DNA from: Aeropyrum camini SY1 = JCM 12091
Lineage (GTDB): Archaea > Thermoproteota > Thermoprotei_A > Sulfolobales > Acidilobaceae
Length of the DNA: 64,000 bases
NCBI RefSeq assembly: GCF_000591035.1
Contig: NC_022521.1
Location: 186,001 to 250,000, forward strand
Direction of reading: 5' to 3'
Below, in pieces: positions 8,274 to 16,928 of the stretch. Under the pieces are notes generated by a model. The model ran no database searches and had not been told where the DNA came from. It saw only the letters and a list, made by a program, of their open reading frames with translations. The first letter of the stretch is position 1. Each line of letters opens with the position of its first letter. The position numbers and the translations under genes were made by a program.

Positions 8274-9487
8274 TTAACCCTTCTCAACTCTGGATGCAGC
8301 GCGAGCCTTCAGACCGGCTATAATGCTCGATAGGGGTATCTCGACGGGGCAAACCTCGTCACACCTACCGCAGCCAAGGCATAGGTAGCTTATCTCTCCC
8401 GCAAGGTCCTCGCCAAGCGTTATAGCTGTCCAGCCCATCCCCATCGGCCCGCCGTACGCCGGGCCGCCCCACAGGTTTGCCGTGTGGAGGAAGACGGGGC
8501 ACTCGAAGCTGCATCTACCACATCTTATACACCTCAGCTGCTCTACTAGAAAGGGTGGCTAGCAGCCTTCATCCTGCCATTGTCGAGGAGGACCACGTGG
8601 ACCTCCCTGGGGCCGTGGGCCCCCAGCACCTTTATCTGCTCTATATCCCCGGTGGCGGATGGACCTGTTATGAGAGATATATAGACCGGCATCCAGAAGC
8701 CAGCGAACGCAGCCTGCACCAGGGCCACGTTAACGGCGTCCCAGACCGTGGGCACTATCTTGTCTATAGGCACCAGGGCCACGTGGACGGGGGGGAGGGA
8801 GGATACCAAGCGGATGTTGCCCTCGTTCTCGACCAGCACTATTGTGCCTGTCTCTGCAGACAGCGAGTTGGCCCCGGTTATCCCTACTCTGGCTTTGAAG
8901 AATTTCTCCCTTAAAAACTGTCTGACCGCGGCCACCATGCCCTCTACGTCGCTTGGGTCAACTTCTATGCCCAGCTTATCCCTTATTATCCTAGCGGCCC
9001 TCTCCCTCGTCATGTGCACAGCGGGGGCTACATTGTGCATGGGCTTGACACCTTCAAGCATAACCAGGAGCTGGCCGAGATCCGTTTCCCAAACCTCGCT
9101 TCCCAGGGACTCGAGGTACTCCCTCAGGCCAATCTCCTCAGCCGCCATGCTCTTAGACATGACCACGATGGAGCCTCTACCCACAATCTTACCCACGATC
9201 TCCCTCGCATCCTCAGCAGTCTCCGCGTAGTAGGGGTTTGCCCCCACCCTGCGCAGAGACTCGACAGCCTCCTCAACAAGCTCTCCCAGGCGCCCAACGC
9301 TCTCCCTCTTAACCTCCGCAACCCTTTTAGCAGCCTCAAGTATCTCCGGATTTCTCGAGAGTATCTCAGCCACCTTCTTCTGGTTGTTCAGGCCGCTCCT
9401 CATCAAGCCCTCCTGGAAATCCCTGTCCTCCAGAGCCCTCGAAACCTCATCTATAACATCGTCAAGGGGGCTACCCACGGATAACAC
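8274..9487 (-). CDS. LutB/LldF-like LUD-domain iron-sulfur protein, frame broken at a -1 slippery heptamer
   Basis: Belongs to the lactate-utilisation family: an N-terminal LUD domain (about residues 60-300; SMAAEEIGLREYLES, GITGANSLSAETGT) followed by a C-terminal 2x[4Fe-4S] domain. The N-terminal frame stops at TAG 8548-8546 after NGRMKAASHPF. The ferredoxin part (CIRCGRCSFECP and CLGCGRCDEVCP) continues in the -1 frame to TAA 8276-8274. Joining them at CCCTTTC (8555-8549) leaves 14 residues between NGR and CIRC, the spacing I recall for intact LutB proteins (NGRSKxLADPEYREALxCIRC). Either programmed frameshifting, a mutation or a base error explains it. GTG 9487 lies about 25 nt after a TATA box near 9511-9520. 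No lutA or lutC is adjacent. Confidence 0.85.
8549..8555 (-). promoter_or_regulatory. Candidate -1 ribosomal frameshift heptamer C_CCT_TTC
   Basis: In the zero frame the codons are CAC CCT TTC TAG, which fits X_XXY_YYZ (C CCT TTC) with the stop codon immediately 3'. A -1 slip restores the frame encoding both ferredoxin clusters. The -1 frame has its own stop (TAG) only 4 codons earlier than the zero-frame stop, so the shift must occur within about 12 nt, exactly where the heptamer lies. Confidence 0.55.
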
Positions 9488-9539
9488 CCAGTATACAAGC
9501 TATGTTACCTGCATATACTTTACCCTTGGCATAGACCCT

Positions 9540-10463
9540 TCAATACCTATGGGCGTACCCAACTATCTCCTCCAGACTTCTAAAACCCTCTATCCAGAGA
9601 TACCTCCTCACACCATCCACAATGCGGCGGAGGACCTGAGGCCCCCTCGCCACAATGGCGGAGCCGACCTGAACAGCCTTAGCCCCTGCAAGGTGGAACT
9701 CCACGGCCTCCTCCCAGCCCTCGACACCGCCAGCTGCGAATATATCTGCACCAGTCTCCCTATAGACCTCATACACCGCCCTCACAGCTATGGGGTGTAT
9801 CGGCCTGCCCGAAAGGCCTCCTACCCTATTACCTAGGACGGGCTTCTTCGAGTAGATGTCTATCTTCATGGCCCTCACACTATTTATAAGCGTGAGGCCC
9901 CTGGCTCCCGATCCGAGAGCCTTAGAGGCAGCCTCAACCAGCTTGTCGCTGAAGCCAAGCTTAGCTATAACCGGTATTCTAAGGGTTGAGGCGACTGAGG
10001 ATACAACCCGAGCCACAGCAGCAGGGTCCTGGCCTAGCTCGAGGCCGCCCCCCTCAAAGTGGGGGCAGCTGAGGTTGAGCTCGACGGCGGCGACGCCGGA
10101 GTCCTCGAGGGTGGATGCTATCTCAACCCACTCCTCCGGGCCTCCCGCAGCTATACTTGCTATCACCGGTATCGACACCCTCTTCACCGCCTCCGCCAGC
10201 AGCTGTGCAGCCTCTCTAAAACCAGGGTTCGCCAGGCCTACTGCGTTGACAATCCCCCCCGACGCCGGGTAAAGGCGGGGCTGTGGATACCCTTTCCGAG
10301 GCCTGTAGGTCACGCTCTTGGCGACGAAAAACCCGCCTCCACTCTCCTCAACAAGCCTCGCCTCAGCTGGCTCCCATCCTAGGACGCCGCTGGCGTTTCC
10401 GACCGGCCATTCTAGCCTTATCCCTGCGACGCTAATGGATATCTCCGGTAGCGAGTACACCAT
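9540..10463 (-). CDS. pyrD: Dihydroorotate dehydrogenase PyrD (class 1)
   Basis: Oxidises dihydroorotate to orotate in UMP synthesis with FMN. Class 1 is indicated by the catalytic Cys in ELNLSCPHFEGGG and the absence of an N-terminal membrane helix. FMN and substrate motifs include NASGVLGWEP, PRLYPASGGIVNAVGL, VIAKLGF, GGLSGRPIHPIAVRAV and FAAGGVEGWEEA. ATG 10463 is preceded by GGGGGGAG. The start overlaps the end of pyrC by 32 nt, so the two are co-transcribed. The electron acceptor partner (PyrK) is not in the window. Confidence 0.93.
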   Translation of the reverse strand: MVYSLPEISISVAGIRLEWPVGNASGVLGWEPAEARLVEESGGGFFVAKSVTYRPRKGYPQPRLYPASGGIVNAVGLANPGFREAAQLLAEAVKRVSIPVIASIAAGGPEEWVEIASTLEDSGVAAVELNLSCPHFEGGGLELGQDPAAVARVVSSVASTLRIPVIAKLGFSDKLVEAASKALGSGARGLTLINSVRAMKIDIYSKKPVLGNRVGGLSGRPIHPIAVRAVYEVYRETGADIFAAGGVEGWEEAVEFHLAGAKAVQVGSAIVARGPQVLRRIVDGVRRYLWIEGFRSLEEIVGYAHRY

Positions 10464-11712
10464 AAACTCCCCCCAGCATCCCATCCCACGCTGTATAGAC
10501 TATCCTACCCCTTATCATGGTTGCAGCACAGTCGAAGCTCTCCATACCCAGGGCGGGCGTATAGAGAGCCTTGGAATAGCCTTTATGGTAAACCCTAGTC
10601 CTCTCAAGCTGGAGTATAGACGCCGTGGCTGGACAACCCTCCCAGAGGCACCTACCCTCGAGACCAAGTATACCCGCTGGAGCTTGGGATACAAGCCTTG
10701 CTAACCCGCCAATCCCCATGGAACCTAGCAGCCTGGCAGCCACAAATCCAGGCCACCACTCGAGCCAGGGGAAGCCTGGAGGGGCGGCGGCGGGGTGGAT
10801 CCACTTCTCCCAGGGACTGTGGGGGGCGTGGTCGCTTGCCACCGCATCAACTAAACCCTCGACCACAAGCTGGGCGAGAAGACTCTTCTCCCTCAAGCCC
10901 CTAAGAGGCGGGTTGACCTTCGCCCAGCCAGCCGAGGGGCCGCCGCCCGCCTCCTCCTCCGAGAGGAAGAGGTGGTGGGGCGTGGCGTCAACAGTAAACC
11001 CCCTCCTCTTCGAGAGAACGACCGTCTCGGGACAGGAGGCGTGCGTTATATGGATCCTAGGCCTGCAGCCGCAGGCCCTCGCTATCTGCTGTAGGAGATC
11101 GACGGCCGCCGACTCGGCGTGACACGGCCTCGACACCCGCCTCAGCCAGCCATAGTCGGGGCCTGCAAACAGCTCCGGCACCTCGGGGTGGAGCACCACC
11201 AGGAGGCCAGCCTCCTCTGCTGCTTCCAACACGTCCTGGACTCTCCCAGCATGCACCAGGTCCTCGGGGTATATCTTGAACCCCGCTATACCCATTGACG
11301 CCATCTCGACGGCGTCGCCATAGCTCCTCGGGACCCCCGCGTACACGGTATAGTCAACCCGCGCCTTAGCCTTCAGTGAGGATAGCTTTTCCCTCAACGC
11401 CTCGGTAGTCCTCAGCGGCGGCTGTGTGTTCGGCATGTCGGCCACCAGCGTAACGCATCCGCTGGCTGCAGCTGCTGTGCCGCTCTCCTCATCCTCCTTG
11501 TACGATAGCCTGAGGCCCCTGAGGTGGACGTGGAGATCTATAACACCGGGTATTGCTAGGCTCCTCCTCCCCCTGAGGTCGAGGCCGGATATGCCTCGTA
11601 GGCCCCTAGTGAATACCCTCTCAACCCTACCCCCAGAGACTCTGATACATGCATCCTCCAGAACAGCTTCCCCCGTGTAGAGTAGGTCCACACACACTAG
11701 CTGGCTGGACAC
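10432..11712 (-). CDS. pyrC: Dihydroorotase PyrC
   Basis: A zinc amidohydrolase that closes carbamoyl-aspartate to dihydroorotate. Metal ligands are visible in VIDLHVHLRG, FKIYPEDL (the carbamylated-Lys position), LHPEVPEL, IHITHASCPET and ASDHAPHS. An open frame begins at 11916, but a TATA-like GGTTAAAGAC (about 11735-11743 minus) sets transcription start near 11711, so GTG 11712 gives 426 residues, the family length. GTG 11697 is an alternative. It overlaps pyrD downstream and shares its promoter region with the divergent phosphodiesterase. Confidence 0.92.
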   Translation of the reverse strand: MSSQLVCVDLLYTGEAVLEDACIRVSGGRVERVFTRGLRGISGLDLRGRRSLAIPGVIDLHVHLRGLRLSYKEDEESGTAAAASGCVTLVADMPNTQPPLRTTEALREKLSSLKAKARVDYTVYAGVPRSYGDAVEMASMGIAGFKIYPEDLVHAGRVQDVLEAAEEAGLLVVLHPEVPELFAGPDYGWLRRVSRPCHAESAAVDLLQQIARACGCRPRIHITHASCPETVVLSKRRGFTVDATPHHLFLSEEEAGGGPSAGWAKVNPPLRGLREKSLLAQLVVEGLVDAVASDHAPHSPWEKWIHPAAAPPGFPWLEWWPGFVAARLLGSMGIGGLARLVSQAPAGILGLEGRCLWEGCPATASILQLERTRVYHKGYSKALYTPALGMESFDCAATMIRGRIVYTAWDGMLGGVYGVLATGDIH

Positions 11713-11796
11713 AGAACCATGCACCCTAGTGTAGTCTTTAACCCCTGGGGGAGAAAACGTGAGTGTTTGGGCTGTGCCGACTAGGGCTGGTGTGGC

Positions 11797-12459
11797 TTGG
11801 AGGTTATAGGCCATAGGGCTAACAGCCGGAGGATAGCTCTGTTCTACTCCATTGTTGGGGTCAAGGCTGTTGAGGTTGATGTGAGCCTCAGCCGGGGAAG
11901 GCCGATGGCCCTCCACGGGAGACCCTCGATAAGGAGGGCCACCCCCCTGGGCCGCCTCTGGGGGTGGATAGACTACAAGCTGTTCTACCGGGACCCGCTT
12001 TACAAGCCTACGCCCCTGGAGAGGTGGCTCGAGAAGCTGTGGGAGATGGGTTTTGAGAAGGTGGTTATAGATGTCAAGTCGGCCGGCCTAGAGCCCGAGA
12101 GGCTCGTGGAAGAGGTTGTAAGAGGCTGGCCGGGTAAGGCTGTGTACACCAGCGAGAACCACAGGTATCTGAAGATGCTCAAGAACCAGACTGGCGCGGA
12201 GATATACACAACCTACAGCATACTCCCAGTCAACGTTACTGGTCCAGCAGTAGAGGCGGGGGCCGACGGTGTAGCCATTAGATTCGACCTCGCCGCCGAG
12301 AAGGGTGTTGTTAGAGCGCTTCGAGAGGCTGGCCTGGGGGTTATAGTGTGGACTGTAAATACTGTAGACCAGTTGGAAAAGGTTAGAGGACTCGGGGTAA
12401 ACGGGGTTGTCTCCGACAGGCCGGATATAATCCTCAAAGACTTAAGGGGAAAAGAGTAG
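11797..12459 (+). CDS. Glycerophosphodiester phosphodiesterase family protein
   Basis: Predicted to hydrolyse glycerophosphodiesters to an alcohol and glycerol phosphate; in archaea possibly glycerol-1-phosphate diesters. A TIM-barrel pattern is seen with VIGHRANSR at the N-terminus, VEVDVSLS, LHGRPS (catalytic His), VVIDVKSAG and a C-terminal WTVNTVDQLEKVRGLGVNGVVSDRPD. The usual ENT after HRG is replaced by NSR, so the metal site may differ from bacterial UgpQ/GlpQ. It starts with TTG at 11797, divergent from pyrC. No signal peptide, so cytosolic. Confidence 0.82.
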   Translation: MEVIGHRANSRRIALFYSIVGVKAVEVDVSLSRGRPMALHGRPSIRRATPLGRLWGWIDYKLFYRDPLYKPTPLERWLEKLWEMGFEKVVIDVKSAGLEPERLVEEVVRGWPGKAVYTSENHRYLKMLKNQTGAEIYTTYSILPVNVTGPAVEAGADGVAIRFDLAAEKGVVRALREAGLGVIVWTVNTVDQLEKVRGLGVNGVVSDRPDIILKDLRGKE

Positions 12460-12518
12460 GTTTGGGTAGGCTACATAAAAAGACCTGTCTACCCTGTTCT
12501 AATCTGCCTCCTCGGGCT

Positions 12519-13811
12519 TCAGCCTGATACAGCCGTCTGCACCGCGTCGTAGGCGTCCACGATCCCGTATCCGTAGAGGCTATCGTATCCGGGATCCCCT
12601 GCGTCTGCAGCTGTTATATGTAGTACACCCCTTACTGTGTCAGCCGTTGTGTCTCCCTCGGACCCGGGTGGGAGTAGAGGGAGGCCGCTGGCTAGCCTGG
12701 CAGCCTGTATCAGAGCGACGGTGCCTGAGACGTGTGGCGTCGCCATGCTTGTCCCGCTTAGCTCTTCATAGGTGTCGTCCGGGTAGGTGCTGAGTATGTT
12801 TACGCCCGGCGCTGCGACCTCCGGATTCATGTTGCTCCAGCTCGGTACATTGCCATTCTCATCTATAGCTCCTACCGCTATGACCTCAGGGTAGGCTGCT
12901 GGGTATGAGGGGCTGGCGGCTCCATCGTTACCTGCGGCAGCCACTATAGTTATGCCCAGGTCGTATGCAGCCTTTATTATGTCGTGGACCGCCTGGGGCG
13001 CGCTGCTTCCCCCCAAGCTCATTGATATGACCTCGGGGGCGTCGTCCTCAGGATCCCCCGCTACAACGCCGTCGCCATCGGCATCTATGACGCCGTCAGG
13101 ACCCTTAACGGCCAGGTCTATGGCTATAACAAGATCGCTCCAGCTGCCGTACCCACCGTTTCCAAGGGCCTTTACCGCGTAGATCTCTACGCTGTGCGCT
13201 ACACCTATGACGCCTATGTCGTTGTCTATTGCTGCCACTGTGCCTGTAACATGGGTTCCATGGCCATTCCTGTCCTGGTAGTTGGAGGATATTTTACCGT
13301 TCCAAACAGCTATCCCCCAGACAATGTTTCCTGCGAGGTCTGGATGGTCCTTGTCAACGCCAGTGTCTATAACGGCTACCTCTATTTCACCATCGCCATC
13401 ACCATTGACATCAACCCATCCAGTAACGCCTCCAGGCCACACCATCTCAGCGTCAATATAGTCTATACCCCAGGGCAACACCTCGGCGGGCTGGGACTTA
13501 TTGCCGCCACCTGCCCACGGCGGCTTAGCCATGGCATAGACCACGCCGTCTTCGGAAACGTTTACAACACCCGGTAGTTTAGAGAGTAGGCCTACAGCCT
13601 TTCCTGGTATGCTAATAATGGCGACAGGGGCCAGATCAGCAACATATATCACCTTGCCCTGAAGAGCCTCCACCGCCTGGGGGTTAAACTCTTCAGGGTT
13701 AATCTTAGCTATCACAACCGTACTAGCCCCAGCTGCCGACCCCGTATAAACAGGGAATAGAGGCAGAATGAAGATCAGCGCGATAGCGATAGCCGCTATC
13801 TTAGTTCCCAC
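12519..13811 (-). CDS. Secreted subtilisin-like serine protease (pernisine-type)
   Basis: A calcium-dependent S8 protease exported to the medium. GTG 13811 gives 430 residues: a signal peptide (about residues 3-27, IAAIAIALIFILPLF), an I9-like propeptide to about residue 92, then the catalytic domain with Asp in AVIDTGVDKDHPD, His in RNGHGTHVTG and Ser in SGTSMATPHVSG. DVNGDGDGEIE and DADGDGVVAGDPEDD are Asp-rich calcium loops typical of thermostable subtilases. The frame extends to 13979, but residues before 13811 do not look like part of the signal sequence. Length and layout match what I recall of A. pernix pernisine. Confidence 0.93.
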   Translation of the reverse strand: MGTKIAAIAIALIFILPLFPVYTGSAAGASTVVIAKINPEEFNPQAVEALQGKVIYVADLAPVAIISIPGKAVGLLSKLPGVVNVSEDGVVYAMAKPPWAGGGNKSQPAEVLPWGIDYIDAEMVWPGGVTGWVDVNGDGDGEIEVAVIDTGVDKDHPDLAGNIVWGIAVWNGKISSNYQDRNGHGTHVTGTVAAIDNDIGVIGVAHSVEIYAVKALGNGGYGSWSDLVIAIDLAVKGPDGVIDADGDGVVAGDPEDDAPEVISMSLGGSSAPQAVHDIIKAAYDLGITIVAAAGNDGAASPSYPAAYPEVIAVGAIDENGNVPSWSNMNPEVAAPGVNILSTYPDDTYEELSGTSMATPHVSGTVALIQAARLASGLPLLPPGSEGDTTADTVRGVLHITAADAGDPGYDSLYGYGIVDAYDAVQTAVSG

Positions 13812-14178
13812 CTGAATTACACCAATTACTACAGCGGCCACACACCCTATTAACCGCGATACAATAAAAATACAGACCCATGATGACAAGAAACGATGAA
13901 ACCGAAATATTACAGTAACGGCTAAATATCCTACCGTTCTAGACTTCCTAAATAAAAACAGAAACATACTTAAACACATGGAGGCTCGAACCCCGTGAAA
14001 GACGATATTAGGATAGGTAAAGAAAAATAACGGATATAATCAAACACATTGAAGAGCAAAGTCTAGACACTATAGCTGAGGTCATGCGCGAGTATAAGCT
14101 ACGGGGCGTGAGGCCGTACTACAGGCCCTGCGTCGAGAGCGGGGATAGTAGCGGGGTGAGGGGGGGCGGGAGCTCGTG
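13812..14178 (+). other. Intergenic stretch with possible gene remnant
   Basis: No gene I can defend. A GTG at 13995 opens an 11-codon frame ending TAA. A second open stretch about 14045-14150 (plus) reads EEQSLDTIAEVMREYKLRGV without a start codon and runs into the antisense of tRNA-Ser. It could be the decayed 3' part of a small gene. The region also holds the AT-rich promoter of the protease (GTATTTTTATTG, about 13865-13875 minus). Confidence 0.2.
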
Positions 14179-14266
14179 TGGCGCCGCGGGCGGGATTTGA
14201 ACCCGCGCGGGGTCTCCCCCACCGGCTTAGCAGGCCGGCGCCCTGGCCAGGCTAGGCGACCGCGGC
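14179..14266 (-). tRNA. tRNA-Ser(GCT)
   Basis: Class II tRNA with acceptor GCCGCGG pairing CCGCGGC, discriminator G and encoded CCA at 14181-14179. The anticodon stem-loop is CCGGC-CTGCTAA-GCCGG, giving anticodon GCT (reads AGC/AGT). The long variable arm TGGGGGAGACCCCG confirms Ser. T-arm CGGG-TTCAAAT-CCCG. No intron. Confidence 0.96.
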
Positions 14267-14411
14267 ACCCAGATTTATTCACTTATTCTCCTGCCGGGGA
14301 ATTAAAAGTTTACCAGCTGCACTCTATACTCTACTCCAGCTTCCTTCCGACACTATCATTAATCTTTTCTATGATTATGTAAAGTTCGTCGTCAGGGGCT
14401 GCTACGATTCA

Positions 14412-14760
14412 GGCCCGCCCCCGAGCCCCCGCCCTCCACGCCTCTGGGCCGGCCGGAGGGTTTCCCTGCAGGGCTCCTCCCCCCGCAGCCCCCGCGAACG
14501 CTGGTCGGCCGGGGTCGGCTGCTCCCTTCCGGGCCTCGCCGGGTGGCCCCGGTTACGGCGGCTTCGGCCAGCCCTCCGGCTGGCCGCCCGCCTCCGCCAG
14601 CCCCGCGGGACGGGGTTCATTGTACCCTGCAGGCCCTCGCCGGCCCGGCCAGAGGCCTGGGGGCGGGTTCTTCTGGCCCCCGCATGGCGCCTTCGGGGCC
14701 CCCGTGTCCGGGGGGGCGGAGGGTCGGCGGCGCCCTCCAGCCCTTCCTCGGGGGCGGGCC
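14412..14760 (-). ncRNA. ffs: Signal recognition particle 7S RNA
   Basis: Very GC-rich (14412-14760) with a perfect 14-bp pairing of its two ends: GGCCCGCCCCCGAG at the 5' end (minus) with its complement at the 3' end, i.e. archaeal SRP helix 1. The universal helix 8 core appears on the minus strand as GGCCCGGAAGGGAGCAGCC (GGAAG loop and asymmetric GGGAGCAGCC). A nearby GGCCAGCCGGAGGGCTGGCC hairpin fits helix 6 with its GNAR-type loop. A TATA box (TTTATTTT complement, about 14784-14794) lies about 26 nt upstream. Apparent open frames inside are shadows of the RNA gene. Confidence 0.93.
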
Positions 14761-14792
14761 ATGTAGAATATAATCTGACCTAGGGGTTTATT

Positions 14793-15065
14793 TTGGTGGG
14801 GGTGGGTGCTGTGGCTGACTGGGGGTGGCTTGTCGTCGCTGGGTTTCTGCTTATATTTCTAGGGGTGGTGCTTGTTTTCCTCGGTGTTTTCGCCTCTGCG
14901 GTGCAGGGAGGTGGTAGGGTGGAGGGTGGGGGGGTTGTGGTTATAGGCCCCATTCCTATCGTGTTTGGAAGTAGCGAGAAGATGTTCCTTATCTCCGCTG
15001 CTATAGGGCTTCTCTTCATGATTCTCGCTATCGCTCTTGCCCTCCTCGCAAGGAGAGGTATATAG
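14793..15065 (+). CDS. Small two-helix membrane protein, TIGR00304/DUF131-like
   Basis: About 85-90 residues with two hydrophobic segments (residues about 11-35 and 66-86) separated by a Gly/Val-rich loop GGGRVEGGGVVVIGPIPIVFGS. The VVVIGPIPIVFGSSE block followed by a second helix is the pattern I associate with the archaeal TIGR00304 (DUF131) family, whose function is unknown. The start is uncertain: TTG 14793, GTG 14796, 14802 or 14811 are all in frame. It is divergent from the SRP RNA and shares the intervening AT-rich promoter. Confidence 0.7.
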   Translation: MVGVGAVADWGWLVVAGFLLIFLGVVLVFLGVFASAVQGGGRVEGGGVVVIGPIPIVFGSSEKMFLISAAIGLLFMILAIALALLARRGI

Positions 15066-15079
15066 TAGGGAGGGGGTGT

Positions 15080-15262
15080 TTATTTCGAGAGGGTTTCTAC
15101 AGCCTTCTCCACTCCCTCCCGCTTTATGCTTTCTAGCCTCTCCACAGCTCTTTTGTAAGCCTGTATCACGTTGGATTTCGCCTCGCCCAGAAGGTGGGCG
15201 CTCGACGACTTCAGTATCTCGCTCTTCTCCTTTAGAAAGCCTTCGAGGTCTATTCCGGCCAT
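15080..15262 (-). CDS. Small helical protein of unknown function
   Basis: 60 residues from ATG 15262 (MAGIDLEGFLKEKSE). Charged and predicted almost wholly alpha-helical, with a heptad-like run in the second half (RAVERLESIKREGVEKAVETL). No recognised domain. It lies convergent with the DUF131-like gene and downstream of the ABC permease on the same strand, 72 nt from its end. Small size limits certainty that it is expressed. Confidence 0.5.
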   Translation of the reverse strand: MAGIDLEGFLKEKSEILKSSSAHLLGEAKSNVIQAYKRAVERLESIKREGVEKAVETLSK

Positions 15263-15333
15263 AGTAGAGTCACCCAAATCCCCTAAAGCTCCCTTCAGAG
15301 GGGTTAACTATTCCCTTGGGACCTCCGGAGATT

Positions 15334-16116
15334 CTATAGCGTCCTCTGCGCCAGCCTGGTGTAGAGTAGAGTGTGTGCCGCGAGCGCTAGGAGGCCCACC
15401 ACGAGGATTATAGTGTATATGGCCGAGGCTGTTTCCACGTCTGCAAGGCTAATAGCGTTGTAGAGCGCTAGGGGGAGGGTTTCCGTTCTTCCCGGTATGT
15501 TCCCCGCAAGCACCAGTGTGGCGCCGAACTCTCCCAGGGCTCTGAAGAAAGTAACTGCCCATGCCGACAGTATGCCGGGGAGGCTAAGCGGGAGCACTAT
15601 ACGGGCTAGCACCTCGAGCCTTCCGGCTCCGTATGCCTCAGCGGCCTCCTCTAGCTCCCTTGGCACCATTGAGAACACGCCCGTCAACATCGAGACTGCT
15701 ATAGGGGTGACGACCAGTAGCTGAGCAAGTATAACTGCCTCAGGGCTGAAAAAGAGGCCCAGGGACTGGGAGAGGCTGTCTAGTATTGGATAGCGGGTGA
15801 ACAGAACCAGAGCTGCGGTGCCGAGCCCCACGGGCGGTATGCTCAGGAGGAGTAGGTGCAACTGGGATATGAGGCGCGTAAGGCGTCCACCGCTCCTCGC
15901 CATAGCATAGGCGGGGGCTGTGGCTAAGGCTACTGCTATTACAGAGCTTATAGTGCTTGAGACTAGGCTTAGCGCGAGGGACCTTCTGAACCTTTCTTCC
16001 AGGAAGAGGCGGGCTAGGTCCTCCGGCGTTGCCATGAGGACGGGTGAAGCGACTATCGCTAAAGATGCGATACCTATCGCAACAGCTATGGTGGTGGGGA
16101 TGCCGTACCCCCTCAA
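15334..16116 (-). CDS. ABC transporter permease, tungstate/molybdate type
   Basis: Inner-membrane permease with five to six hydrophobic segments. The ATPase-contacting EAA loop reads EAAEAYGAGRLEVLARIVLPLSLPGI, followed by FFRALGEFGATLVLAG, a block characteristic of the ModB/WtpB/TupB group. Its ATG overlaps the stop codon of the upstream binding-protein gene by 4 nt. No ATP-binding subunit is encoded next to it, so it must use one encoded elsewhere. Confidence 0.85.
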   Translation of the reverse strand: MRGYGIPTTIAVAIGIASLAIVASPVLMATPEDLARLFLEERFRRSLALSLVSSTISSVIAVALATAPAYAMARSGGRLTRLISQLHLLLLSIPPVGLGTAALVLFTRYPILDSLSQSLGLFFSPEAVILAQLLVVTPIAVSMLTGVFSMVPRELEEAAEAYGAGRLEVLARIVLPLSLPGILSAWAVTFFRALGEFGATLVLAGNIPGRTETLPLALYNAISLADVETASAIYTIILVVGLLALAAHTLLYTRLAQRTL

Positions 16117-16907
16117 CAGCTGCCACCCACTTCTACTCCGTAGTCGGCAAACACGTACGAATGTCCCAGGACAAAGTTGAAGAGGTCCTCAGCTAGGGGA
16201 CCCCTGTTCACAGGGAGGGCTACTACTACAGGGGCTTTAACAGATGCAACCGCAGGGTCATAAACCTCGTCAACCCCTTCTCCCATCAAATTCGTGTACA
16301 CGTTAAAGGTTACAGCCGCGTCCGCTAGGCCCATTACAACATAGTAGGCGGCCTGGGAGGCACTGTCAACAAGCACAACCCCTCCATCACCAACCTTCTT
16401 CAAAACGGTCTCCTCCAGCCCCAACTCCTCCAAGAGCTCCCACGCTAAAACTCCAGCCGTAACATGCTCCGGGTTGCCTAAAGCCACAACTACATCATCC
16501 CTCAGAAGCGCGTCCCTAAGGCTAGACACCCCCAGGGGGTTTCCCTCAGCCACGATCAGCGCAAGCCTTATACAGCCAACCACCTCAAAGTAATCCTCGT
16601 CGAGCAACCCCTCCTCCAAACCTTTAACGGCGAACTCCCAGCCATCGCTTACATAAAGATCTCCACTTCCCCTCAGCTCCAGCTGGGCCAGGACGAAACC
16701 GCTACTACCATAAACATACGACACCTCAACCCCCCGCTCCTGAGAGAAGGAAGATAGAATCTCCTCTAGAGGCTTCTGAAGAGTCCTGTCAGCAAACACC
16801 ACAGCTTGAACACTACCATCGCTATAGAACACGGTAAATGCGACTGCAGTAACCAACGAAATAGAGAGCAACAGCAACAAGGCAAAAAGCAACCTTGAAA
16901 CCGGCAT
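16113..16907 (-). CDS. ABC transporter substrate-binding protein, ModA/WtpA-like
   Basis: Extracellular binding protein of 264 residues with an N-terminal hydrophobic signal/anchor (about residues 5-25), then a type II periplasmic-binding fold. Oxyanion-transporter features: VFADRTLQKPLEEILSSF, YVYGSSGFVLAQLE, DLYVSDGWEF, RLALIVAEGNPLGV, and ALGNPEHVTAGVLAWELL. Molybdate/tungstate is the best guess from the paired permease; the specific anion is not decided by sequence alone. No lipobox is evident. Confidence 0.83.
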   Translation of the reverse strand: MPVSRLLFALLLLLSISLVTAVAFTVFYSDGSVQAVVFADRTLQKPLEEILSSFSQERGVEVSYVYGSSGFVLAQLELRGSGDLYVSDGWEFAVKGLEEGLLDEDYFEVVGCIRLALIVAEGNPLGVSSLRDALLRDDVVVALGNPEHVTAGVLAWELLEELGLEETVLKKVGDGGVVLVDSASQAAYYVVMGLADAAVTFNVYTNLMGEGVDEVYDPAVASVKAPVVVALPVNRGPLAEDLFNFVLGHSYVFADYGVEVGGSC

Positions 16908-16928
16908 TCACCAAGTCACCTGAAGACC

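Noticed and set aside
8274-8545. The ferredoxin part as a separate small gene downstream of the LUD gene
   Set aside because: No start codon or ribosome-binding site precedes it within its open window, and the spacing to the LUD domain matches a continuous LutB protein.
13980-14000. T-arm-like GGGGTTCGAGCC (minus) as a tRNA remnant
   Set aside because: The flanking bases do not form a T stem and no acceptor or other arm is present.
14400-14773. Several long open frames on both strands in the GC-rich stretch
   Set aside because: They lie inside the SRP RNA; the helix 8 core and the perfect end pairing explain the sequence, and the translated products are Pro/Arg/Gly-rich noise.
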